Positions 1 through 5,460 of a stretch of DNA of 11,172 nucleotides are shown one piece after another. The DNA comes from Methylophilaceae bacterium (GTDB lineage Bacteria > Pseudomonadota > Gammaproteobacteria > Burkholderiales > Methylophilaceae). A model generated the notes under the pieces. That model worked only from the letters and a program-made list of their open reading frames with translations. It was not told where the DNA came from and ran no database searches. A program made the position numbers and the translations under genes. The stretch spans positions 1-11,172 of the forward strand of contig SPJO01000175.1 in NCBI GenBank assembly GCA_006844635.1, read 5' to 3'. The stretch's first letter is position 1. Every line of letters starts with the position of its first letter.

Positions 1-1
1 A

Positions 2-250
2 ATCGCATCGGACGTTTATAAACGAGACTCTATGTTTTATCAGGCGATGCAAATCGGTCAGTTTGAAACCATGGGTTATAGCTGGAAATTATTAAATGGC
101 TATGCAGAGAAGTTAAATTCAGTCACGTCAGCGCAAGTGCAAGCGGTGGCGAAAAAATACTTAATTCGAGACAATATGACAGTTGTTACTTTAGACCCAC
201 AGCCCATAGACACTAATGCAAAACCGCGTGCAAACCCACATAGACACTAG
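2..250 (+). CDS. M16 family zinc peptidase, C-terminal end only (cut by left edge)
   Basis: The frame is open from the left edge to a TAG at 248-250, so only about the last 82 residues are present. They resemble the C-terminal part of M16 peptidases: a helix with a FYQAMQIGQFETMG stretch, a QVQAVAKKYL segment, then DNMTVVTLDPQP, the closing strand commonly seen in bacterial M16B proteins. The internal ATG at 32 is not the start, because the homologous sequence continues upstream of it. The zinc site (HXXEH) would lie in the missing N-terminal half, so activity cannot be judged here. A second M16 gene follows 29 bases downstream on the same strand. Such pairs usually form a heterodimer in which one subunit carries the metal and the other helps bind substrate. 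By elimination this one is probably the catalytic subunit (inference). The tail is rich in Pro, Arg and His. Confidence 0.85.
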   Translation: MASDVYKRDSMFYQAMQIGQFETMGYSWKLLNGYAEKLNSVTSAQVQAVAKKYLIRDNMTVVTLDPQPIDTNAKPRANPHRH

Positions 251-279
251 TCGCATTGTTCATAGAAAGTTTTAATCAG

Positions 280-1572
280 ATGAAAGTACTACAATTTATT
301 TTATTCGTCTTCGCCAACTGCTTAGCGCTGACAAGTCATGCTGCTGTGGATATTCAGCACTGGAAAACTGCAGATGGCGCACGCGTTTATTTTGTTGAAA
401 ACCATGATTTGCCGATTGTTGATATTGCAGTGACATTCGCAGCTGGCGGCGCTTACGACACACCTGATCAGGCAGGCAGAGCTGGCATTACCCACTATAT
501 GATGGATATGGGGGCAGGCGGCATGAATGAAGAAGCGATCACCAATGCCTTTGCCGATATTGGTGCGCGCGTCGGCGGTAGTGCTGGGACAGACAGTGCA
601 AGCTATTCCCTCCGCACCTTAACCAGTAAACAAGACAAAGCCTTAACTGTATTTAAGAAAATTCTCCATCAGCCTGATTTTCCAGAAGCGATTCTTTCGC
701 GAGAAAAGAAGCGGATTATTGCCGGGATAAAAGAGGCGAAAACGCAGCCAAGCAGTATTGCAAACAAAGCATTCAAAAAAGCCCTTTATGGGCAACATCC
801 ATATGGCATGCAAAGCACAGAGGCAACCGTCTCAGCACTCACCGTAGCAGACTTACGGCAGTTTTATCAACAGTACTACACTGCAAAAAGTGCTGTGATT
901 GCGCTGATGGGTGATATGACTAAGTCGCAAGCACAAGCTATTGCTGCTTCGATTAGCAAAGGTTTGCCACAAGGTGCAGCCATTCCTAAAATTAAACCAG
1001 TACAAGCATTAACAAAAAGCAGCATGGAGAAAATCCCACATCCTGCTTCACAAGCGCATATCTTAATGGGGCAACCCGGTATTAAGCGTGGCGATCCTGA
1101 CTACTTTGCACTGTATGTTGGCAACTATATATTGGGCGGTGGCGGCTTTGTCTCACGCCTAACGGAAGAAGTGCGTGAAAAGCGTGGCTTGGCATACAGT
1201 GTTTACAGTTACTTCTCACCAATGGTACAAGCTGGGCCTTTCACCGTTGGACTACAAACCAAAAAAGAACAAGCCAAAGAAGCGTTAGCCGTTGTTAATC
1301 AAACAGTCGCTGATTTTATTAAGAACGGCGTGACGCAAAAAGAACTACAAGCCGCAAAAAATAATATTATCGGTGGCTTCCCAATGCGGATTGATAGTAA
1401 CAAAAAGATACTAGGCTACCTAAGCGCGATTGGCTTTTATGAAATGCCGCTAACTTACTTAGATGATTTTAATAAAGAGATTGCTAAAGTGACCGTTGAG
1501 CAAATCAATGATGCGTTTAAACGCCGAGTACATTTAGATGAATTTTCGACGGTGATCGTTGGGGCTGAGTAA
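280..1572 (+). CDS. M16 family peptidase-like protein, probably the non-catalytic subunit, exported
   Basis: This 430-residue protein has the length of a bacterial M16B peptidase. I chose the ATG at 280 because it begins a good signal peptide: MK, a hydrophobic stretch to about residue 18, and likely cleavage near SHA-AVD (residues 19-24). A TTG at 256 in the same frame would put polar residues before it. Two M16 domains follow. At the position of the zinc motif HXXEH the sequence reads HYMMD (72-76), so the catalytic Glu and second His are gone. The second domain has the glycine-rich GGGGF (286-290) and the conserved VREKRGLAYSV stretch (299-309) containing the Arg/Tyr pair that binds substrate in the partner subunit. 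By family knowledge, paired M16B genes encode a zinc subunit and an R/Y subunit; this fits the second. The upstream gene end lies 29 bases away, suggesting co-transcription. A weak AGAAAG (264-269) is the only ribosome-binding candidate. Substrate unknown. Confidence 0.9.
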   Translation: MKVLQFILFVFANCLALTSHAAVDIQHWKTADGARVYFVENHDLPIVDIAVTFAAGGAYDTPDQAGRAGITHYMMDMGAGGMNEEAITNAFADIGARVGGSAGTDSASYSLRTLTSKQDKALTVFKKILHQPDFPEAILSREKKRIIAGIKEAKTQPSSIANKAFKKALYGQHPYGMQSTEATVSALTVADLRQFYQQYYTAKSAVIALMGDMTKSQAQAIAASISKGLPQGAAIPKIKPVQALTKSSMEKIPHPASQAHILMGQPGIKRGDPDYFALYVGNYILGGGGFVSRLTEEVREKRGLAYSVYSYFSPMVQAGPFTVGLQTKKEQAKEALAVVNQTVADFIKNGVTQKELQAAKNNIIGGFPMRIDSNKKILGYLSAIGFYEMPLTYLDDFNKEIAKVTVEQINDAFKRRVHLDEFSTVIVGAE

Positions 1573-1639
1573 TGCTTTGATTGTTGTACATGGGTGTGTA
1601 CTCCTAAGCACAAGTTCTGTGTCTCTTTCGCTCACCCTA

Positions 1640-1664
1640 TATACTCCCACAAGTAACGTATAAT
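1640..1664 (+). promoter_or_regulatory. Candidate -10 elements upstream of rsmD
   Basis: TATACT at 1640-1645 and a perfect TATAAT at 1659-1664 lie in the 100-bp gap before rsmD. Neither has a recognisable -35 element at 16-18 bases, nor a TG extension. The second sits only 8 bases before the rsmD ATG, so transcription from it would begin at or next to the start codon. Usable promoter or chance AT-rich hit cannot be decided by eye. Confidence 0.4.
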
Positions 1665-1672
1665 CCAGCCTA

Positions 1673-2224
1673 ATGGCAGTTAAAAAGCAAAATACCGTTC
1701 GGATTAATGCAGGACAATGGCGCAGTCGCGTCTTAAAGTTTCCTGATAGTGAGGGCTTACGTCCAACGCCGGATCGTGTACGGCAAACGGTGTTTAACTG
1801 GTTGGGGCAAGACTTAACTAGCCAAGTTTGTTTAGATTTGTTCGCTGGCACTGGGGCGATGGGATTTGAAGCATTGTCACGCAATGCCAAGCAACTGGTG
1901 ATGGTTGAATATTCCAAAGCAGTGGCGAAGTCCTTGAGCCAAAATCAAGCATTGCTGAAAGCAGAAAACTGCCAAGTGCTGAATATGGATGCAATGCAGT
2001 TTTTAGCGAGCAATCAGCAGTCGTTTGATGTGATTTTCTGTGACCCGCCATATCAAAAACGATGGTTAGACAAAGTACTGCCAGCCCTTGGGCAACATCT
2101 TGCAGAGGATGGCGTAGTTTACGTAGAAGCCGAGTACACAGTTGATTCCAACGAACAATGGGAAGTATTCAAACAAGGCAAAGCGGGTAATGTGTTTTAT
2201 CATTTGTTAAAATGCAGGCATTAA
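1673..2224 (+). CDS. rsmD: 16S rRNA (guanine(966)-N2)-methyltransferase RsmD
   Basis: RsmD transfers a methyl group from S-adenosylmethionine to N2 of G966 of 16S rRNA in the 30S subunit. The 183-residue length is typical. Visible family motifs, in order, are the N-terminal RINAGQWRSR (10-19), RPTPDRVRQT (30-39), the SAM-binding loop DLFAGTGAMG (55-64), an acidic VEYS at the end of the next strand (78-81), and the catalytic DPPY (124-127, within FDVIFCDPPYQKR). The ATG at 1673 gives the standard N terminus. No Shine-Dalgarno sequence precedes it, and a TATAAT ends 8 bases upstream, so initiation may be leaderless (inference). The coaD start is 15 bases after the stop; rsmD-coaD adjacency is common in proteobacteria and fits co-transcription. 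Confidence 0.96.
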   Translation: MAVKKQNTVRINAGQWRSRVLKFPDSEGLRPTPDRVRQTVFNWLGQDLTSQVCLDLFAGTGAMGFEALSRNAKQLVMVEYSKAVAKSLSQNQALLKAENCQVLNMDAMQFLASNQQSFDVIFCDPPYQKRWLDKVLPALGQHLAEDGVVYVEAEYTVDSNEQWEVFKQGKAGNVFYHLLKCRH

Positions 2225-2239
2225 CTAAAGGTTTTGAAT

Positions 2240-2722
2240 ATGAGCAAAAATCGCATTGCAGTTTACCCTGGCACTTTTGACCCGATTACCTTGGGGCATG
2301 AAGATATTGTGCGTCGCGCGGCTAATTTATTTGACGAGGTGATTGTTGCGGTTGCAGGGAGCACGAACAAAAACACTTTATTTAGCTTGGGTGAGCGGGT
2401 GGCTCTGGCCAAAGAAGTTTTTGATGGGTCGAATATTGAAGTGGTGGGTTTTGATGGTTTGCTGATGCAATTTGTGCAAGACCAAGGCGCGCAAATGGTC
2501 ATCCGTGGTTTACGTGCGGCCAGTGACTTTGAGTATGAGTTTCAATTAGCTGGGATGAACCGTAAGCTTTATCCTAAGTTGGAAACTTTATTCCTAACAC
2601 CATCAGAAGAGTATATGTTTGTTTCATCGAGTCTGGTACGAGAGGTGGCTAGCTTAGGTGGTGAGGTGGAACAGTTTGTCTCGCCAAATGTTAAGTCTGC
2701 CATTATGGATAAACTTAAATAG
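2240..2722 (+). CDS. coaD: Pantetheine-phosphate adenylyltransferase (PPAT) CoaD
   Basis: CoaD catalyses the fourth step of coenzyme A synthesis: 4'-phosphopantetheine plus ATP gives dephospho-CoA and pyrophosphate. It is cytoplasmic and usually a hexamer. The protein has 160 residues, the normal bacterial length. It carries the nucleotidyltransferase signature YPGTFDPITLGH (9-20, with the TxGH-type His20), the IRGLRAASDFEYE block (88-100) and the SSSLVREV motif (129-136) that closes the ATP site. I chose the ATG at 2240, preceded by AAAGG at 2227-2231; an in-frame TTG at 2234 would add only two residues and overlaps the ideal spacing. The next gene, a ferredoxin, begins two bases after the stop, an arrangement that suggests translational coupling. 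Confidence 0.97.
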   Translation: MSKNRIAVYPGTFDPITLGHEDIVRRAANLFDEVIVAVAGSTNKNTLFSLGERVALAKEVFDGSNIEVVGFDGLLMQFVQDQGAQMVIRGLRAASDFEYEFQLAGMNRKLYPKLETLFLTPSEEYMFVSSSLVREVASLGGEVEQFVSPNVKSAIMDKLK

Positions 2723-2724
2723 AT

Positions 2725-2970
2725 ATGTCTTTACTCATAACCGATGAATGTATCAATTGTGATGTCTGTGAACCAGTCTGCCCGAATGAAGCGATTTATC
2801 AGGGCCAAGAAATATACGAGATTGATCCAAACTTATGTACGGAGTGTGTTGGGCACTTCGACCAGCCGCAGTGTGTGGAAATCTGTCCGATAGACTGTAT
2901 CCCACTTGACCCAAATAACCAGGAAACACAAGAAGACTTACTTGCAAAGTACCATCGTTTAACTGATTAA
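2725..2970 (+). CDS. YfhL-type 2[4Fe-4S] ferredoxin
   Basis: This small cytoplasmic electron carrier has 81 residues, the size of the Allochromatium/YfhL class. The first cluster motif is C9-x2-C12-x2-C15-x3-C19-P. The second is C38-x2-C41-x8-C50-x3-C54-P, where the eight-residue insertion between the second and third cysteines marks this class off from clostridial ferredoxins. A ninth cysteine at 58 is also usual there. A C-terminal extension (about 60-81) replaces the compact end of the shorter ferredoxins. Its redox partner is not evident from the neighbours; coaD-ferredoxin adjacency is a known gene order, but I know of no proven functional link. The ATG at 2725 lies two bases after the coaD stop without a clear ribosome-binding site, so translation probably depends on ribosomes finishing coaD (inference). 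Confidence 0.95.
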   Translation: MSLLITDECINCDVCEPVCPNEAIYQGQEIYEIDPNLCTECVGHFDQPQCVEICPIDCIPLDPNNQETQEDLLAKYHRLTD

Positions 2971-2983
2971 TAAGGAGAGCATT

Positions 2984-3391
2984 ATGCGCATGCTACACAC
3001 CATGTTACGTGTCGGTAATTTAGAAAAGTCGATTGAATTTTATACCAAGGTGTTGGGTATGAAGCTTATTCGCCAGAAAGATTATCCGGACGGAGAGTTC
3101 ACACTAGCCTTTGTTGGGTATGGTAACGAGTACGATAATACGGTCATTGAGCTCACTTATAACTATGGGGCAGAACGCTATGATATGGGTAATGCGTATG
3201 GGCATATTGCGATAGAAGTGGATGATGCTTACGCAGCTTGTGACAAAGTGAAAGCACAAGGCGGCAAGGTTGTGCGAGAAGCAGGGCCGATGATGCATGG
3301 CACAATCGTGATTGCTTTTGTTGAAGATCCTGATGGATATAAGATTGAATTTATTCAAAAAGATACCATTGAGTACCCACGGGATGTGTAA
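2984..3391 (+). CDS. gloA: Lactoylglutathione lyase (glyoxalase I)
   Basis: GloA isomerises the hemithioacetal of methylglyoxal and glutathione to S-lactoylglutathione, the first step of methylglyoxal detoxification in the cytosol. The 135-residue protein opens with MRMLHTMLRVGNLEKSI and matches the short bacterial form across its length. The four metal ligands known from E. coli GloA fall at identical positions: His5, Glu56 (in VIELTYN), His74 (in AYGHIA) and Glu122 (in YKIEF). Lack of the extra loops found in zinc-type enzymes suggests nickel or cobalt activation, as in E. coli (inference). An ideal AAGGAG at 2972-2977 precedes the ATG by six bases, by far the strongest ribosome-binding site in this cluster, so it is probably well translated. 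It begins 13 bases after the ferredoxin stop. Confidence 0.97.
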   Translation: MRMLHTMLRVGNLEKSIEFYTKVLGMKLIRQKDYPDGEFTLAFVGYGNEYDNTVIELTYNYGAERYDMGNAYGHIAIEVDDAYAACDKVKAQGGKVVREAGPMMHGTIVIAFVEDPDGYKIEFIQKDTIEYPRDV

Positions 3392-3394
3392 GCT

Positions 3395-3640
3395 GTGGAG
3401 AATGTAGATCATCTTAAAGAGGCTGTACAACTAGCTTTAGATGGCGAATGGGATGCATCCCATAAAATCGTACAAGACTTTTCTGATCATTATGCGAATT
3501 GGATTCATGCGGTATTGCATAAAATCGAAGGTGATGAATGGAATAGCCAGTATTGGTACCAGCGCACTGATGGTAAACAATTTGAAACTTATGATGACCC
3601 TAATGAGGAGTTAGAATTCATCAAAGGCTTACTAGCTTGA
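3395..3640 (+). CDS. Small conserved protein of unknown function, TPR/Sel1-like helical pattern
   Basis: This 81-residue acidic protein starts with GTG at 3395, three bases after the gloA stop and in the same frame; no ATG is available nearby, and GGGA at 3381-3384 could serve as a weak ribosome-binding site. The core, WIHAVLHKIEGDEWNSQYWYQRTDG (given here in two parts: residues 36-48 and 49-60), has the GD-x-x-N-x-x-YWY pattern of a helix-turn-helix hairpin like those of Sel1/TPR repeats. I recall similar short proteins in other proteobacteria, where the LHxxEGD and YWYxR stretches are the conserved part, but I know of no assigned function. There is no signal peptide, membrane segment or cysteine, so it should be cytosolic. 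It is probably the last gene of the rsmD-coaD-ferredoxin-gloA unit, with terminator-like hairpins following. Confidence 0.8.
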   Translation: MENVDHLKEAVQLALDGEWDASHKIVQDFSDHYANWIHAVLHKIEGDEWNSQYWYQRTDGKQFETYDDPNEELEFIKGLLA

Positions 3641-3654
3641 GTCGCTAGAAAAAC

Positions 3655-3688
3655 AAAAAAGCCTGCACAGGGAGGAACAGACTTTTTT
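3655..3688. terminator. Bidirectional Rho-independent terminator between converging genes
   Basis: AAAAAAG (3655-3661) pairs with CTTTTTT (3682-3688). A single mismatch separates this from an inner CTG/CAG pairing, and the loop contains GGGAGG. Read on the + strand it ends in a T run after the 81-residue gene. Read on the - strand it ends in TTTTTTGTTTTT after the exported-protein gene that stops at 3717. It therefore can serve both converging units. Confidence 0.65.
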
Positions 3689-3690
3689 GA

Positions 3691-3714
3691 CTAACAGGGA
3701 GGTGTTAGATTTTT
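3691..3714 (+). terminator. Second stem-loop with T run, + strand
   Basis: CTAACA (3691-3696) and TGTTAG (3703-3708) form a perfect six-base stem around a GGGAGG loop, followed by TTTTT at 3710-3714. The stem is AT-rich and only moderately stable. It lies immediately after the stronger hairpin and just outside the stop codon of the opposing gene, so it probably acts as a back-up terminator for the + strand unit. Confidence 0.5.
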
Positions 3715-3716
3715 AA

Positions 3717-4067
3717 CTAGCTTTTAGATAATGTGACGTATTTAAATTCACCTGCCACAAAAACAAAGTTTGCATCTAATTTTTCATTTTTCTGAGATAC
3801 AGCCTTTTTATAGGTCCAGATAACACCTTCTTGACTACCTTCAGCATTGCTCAGGGTTGCCATTTTGTCTGGAGCACCGAATATTTTGGCGACTTTATCT
3901 GCTTCAGTTTTGTTTAGTAAATCATAAAACTGGTTAGCTGAAATGCTTTCTTTTTTTAGATCGACAATGGTTTCGAAGTCTTTAGCGTTTGCACTAAAGT
4001 TACCGAATGTAAGCGCAGCAAGTAAAGCGCCACCAAGTAATGTACTTTGTATGAACTTTTGATTCAT
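3717..4067 (-). CDS. Small exported protein, BamE/SmpA-like pattern, function unknown
   Basis: The 116-residue product starts with a clear signal peptide (MNQK, hydrophobic core about 9-22, likely cleavage at ANA-KD near residue 28/29). There is no lipobox cysteine, so it should be a free periplasmic protein rather than a lipoprotein. The mature part has a short helical region (43-62), then KIFGAPDKM (61-69), VIWTYKK (82-88) and NFVFVAGEFKYVTL (100-113). A G-x-P-D turn, a W-x-Y strand and a closing strand with a hydrophilic turn is the pattern of the BamE/SmpA-OmlA fold, but similarity by eye is weak and I would not name it BamE. GAGGAGA upstream (minus strand, around 4074-4080) is a good ribosome-binding site for the ATG at 4067. 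It has its own candidate promoter and is separated from dnaJ by a terminator, so it is probably a single-gene unit. Confidence 0.8.
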   Translation of the reverse strand: MNQKFIQSTLLGGALLAALTFGNFSANAKDFETIVDLKKESISANQFYDLLNKTEADKVAKIFGAPDKMATLSNAEGSQEGVIWTYKKAVSQKNEKLDANFVFVAGEFKYVTLSKS

Positions 4068-4099
4068 TTTAAGTCTCCTCTTTTGTTGAAAGAGCCTAC

Positions 4100-4105
4100 A
4101 TTATA
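4100..4105 (-). promoter_or_regulatory. -10 element for the exported-protein gene
   Basis: On the minus strand this reads TATAAT, 33 bases before the ATG at 4067, giving an expected leader of about 26 bases that contains the ribosome-binding site. No TTGACA-like hexamer lies at the right distance; that position is taken by a palindrome (4123-4138). The -10 itself is embedded in a short inverted repeat, GCCTA-n5-TAGGC (4094-4108). Confidence 0.55.
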
Positions 4106-4122
4106 GGCAGATGTTGTTGCAG

Positions 4123-4138
4123 CATAGTGACAACTATG
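4123..4138. promoter_or_regulatory. Palindrome, candidate regulator binding site
   Basis: CATAGT-GACA-ACTATG is a perfect inverted repeat with six-base arms and a four-base spacer. Its centre lies about 37 bases upstream of the expected transcription start of the exported-protein gene, where the missing -35 element would be. This is a common place for an activator site overlapping the -35 region, though a repressor could also bind there. The regulator is not identifiable. Confidence 0.4.
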
Positions 4139-4159
4139 TAACTGATTTGTAAAGACATT

Positions 4160-4191
4160 AAAAAAGCGTCGTGTTTTAGCGACGCTTTTTT
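4160..4191. terminator. Rho-independent terminator after dnaJ, symmetric
   Basis: GCGTCG (4166-4171) pairs with CGACGC (4180-4185) around an eight-base loop. The stem is flanked by six As on the left (4160-4165) and six Ts on the right (4186-4191), so it looks like a terminator on either strand. It begins 25 bases after the dnaJ stop on the minus strand. It separates the grpE-dnaK-dnaJ unit from the promoter of the exported-protein gene. Confidence 0.88.
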
Positions 4192-4216
4192 ATACCGTAT
4201 CGTTAATGTTGATACA

Positions 4217-5362
4217 TTATTCGAAAAAGGCTTTGGCTTTATCTAGCCAAGTTTTATTTCTTGGACTATGTTTACCAGCATCTGCTTGCGTGCTGGTTTC
4301 AAACTCACGTAGCAAATCTTTTTGTTTTTCCGTTAACTTAACAGGGGTTTCCACGACCACATGTACCATTAAGTCACCTTGGTCACTTGAACGTAATGGT
4401 TTAATGCCTTTGCCACGTAATCTAAAGACTGCACCTGTTTGTGTTTCTGCAGGCACTTTCATTTTTGCTGAGCCACCCAATGTTGGCACTTCAATTTCAC
4501 CACCTAAGGCTGCTTGAGAAATGCTGATTGGCATTTCGCAGTGTAGGTTGCCACCATCACGCTCAAAAATTTCATGTTGTTTTAAATGAATTACAACATA
4601 TAAGTCACCCGTTGGGCCACCGTTAACACCGGCTTCACCTTCGCCTGATAAACGGATGCGATCACCATCGTCAACACCAGCAGGGATTTTCACAGAAAGC
4701 GTTTTGTGTTGTTTAGTACGGCCATCACCATGACACGTTGGACACTCATCTTCTTTGGCAATGGTTTTACCTGTGCCATGACACTTCGGACAAGTTTGCT
4801 GTACAGAGAAGAAACCCTGTTGCATGCGCACTTGACCATGACCGCCACAAGTACCACAGGTTGAAGCTGACTTACCAGATTTTGCGCCAGTACCATGACA
4901 TGTTTCACACTTAGACATGACTGGAATCTTGATTTTAGTCTCGGTACCTTTAGCGGCTTTTTCTAATGAGATTTCCATGTTGTAGCGCAAATCTGCACCA
5001 CGATACACATTCGAGCGTTGTTGGCCGCCACGCGCACCGCCAGCACCACCAAAAATATCGCCGAAGATATCGCCGAAAGCATCATTAAAGCCACCAGCAC
5101 CACCGCCAAAGCCGCCGCCAGCACCCATGTTAGGGTCGACACCAGCGTGCCCATACTGGTCGTATGCAGCACGTTTTTGGTCATCAGAGAGAACCTCGTA
5201 AGCTTCTTTTGCTTCCTTAAAATTCTCTTCTGCTTTGGCGTTGTCTGGGTTGCGGTCAGGGTGATATTTCATCGCTAATTTGCGATAAGACTTTTTAATC
5301 TCATCCTCTGACGCGTCTTTGTTAACGCCTAATATCTCGTAAAAATCTTTTTTATCAGCCAT
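4217..5362 (-). CDS. dnaJ: Chaperone DnaJ (Hsp40), class A
   Basis: DnaJ delivers unfolded clients to DnaK and stimulates its ATPase. The 381-residue protein has all class A parts. The J domain (about 1-70) has the essential HPD at 34-36. A Gly/Phe-rich linker (about 71-115) has repeats of GFGG and DIFGD type. The zinc-finger domain has four CxxCxGxG motifs at 152-159, 169-176, 191-198 and 207-214. The two client-binding beta domains and a dimerisation end at about residue 350 follow. The extreme C terminus (about 358-381) is basic and rich in Lys and Asn, ending in DKAKAFFE, as in other proteobacterial DnaJ proteins. The ATG at 5362 gives the standard MADKKDFYEILGV start, but no good Shine-Dalgarno sequence precedes it, only AT-rich leader. 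It follows dnaK by 98 bases containing a stem-loop, and probably depends on the dnaK and grpE heat-shock promoters. Confidence 0.98.
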   Translation of the reverse strand: MADKKDFYEILGVNKDASEDEIKKSYRKLAMKYHPDRNPDNAKAEENFKEAKEAYEVLSDDQKRAAYDQYGHAGVDPNMGAGGGFGGGAGGFNDAFGDIFGDIFGGAGGARGGQQRSNVYRGADLRYNMEISLEKAAKGTETKIKIPVMSKCETCHGTGAKSGKSASTCGTCGGHGQVRMQQGFFSVQQTCPKCHGTGKTIAKEDECPTCHGDGRTKQHKTLSVKIPAGVDDGDRIRLSGEGEAGVNGGPTGDLYVVIHLKQHEIFERDGGNLHCEMPISISQAALGGEIEVPTLGGSAKMKVPAETQTGAVFRLRGKGIKPLRSSDQGDLMVHVVVETPVKLTEKQKDLLREFETSTQADAGKHSPRNKTWLDKAKAFFE

Positions 5363-5389
5363 AAATTAAATCTATTTTAAATTGCATAA

Positions 5390-5420
5390 AGTCGCTAACA
5401 CCTTATTGATGCTAGCGACT
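5390..5420 (-). repeat. Intercistronic stem-loop between dnaK and dnaJ
   Basis: AGTCGCTA (5390-5397) and TAGCGACT (5413-5420) are perfect eight-base complements. After one mismatch CA/TG would add two more pairs. On the dnaK-dnaJ transcript the hairpin is followed by UUAUGC, not a U run, so it is a poor terminator. A role in mRNA processing, 3'-end protection of dnaK, or partial attenuation of dnaJ is more plausible (inference). Confidence 0.7.
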
Positions 5421-5460
5421 ATGGATTGGACTAAAGAAAATCTAGCAGTTAGTTAAACGA

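Noticed and set aside
256..279. TTG start for the second M16 gene
   Set aside because: It would put eight extra residues, including charged ones, before a good signal peptide that starts at the ATG at 280.
1534..1917. Open frame of 127 codons on the minus strand across the M16-rsmD junction
   Set aside because: It overlaps the ends of two well-supported genes and its protein looks like out-of-frame sequence with no recognisable domain.
3104..3430. 108-codon minus-strand frame across gloA
   Set aside because: It is fully antisense to gloA, which has all metal ligands and an ideal ribosome-binding site.
4206..5278. Several open frames of 70-100 codons antisense to or within dnaJ
   Set aside because: They are shadows of the dnaJ coding sequence, with low-complexity Ser/Thr/Ala or Val/Met content from the Gly-rich and Cys-rich parts.
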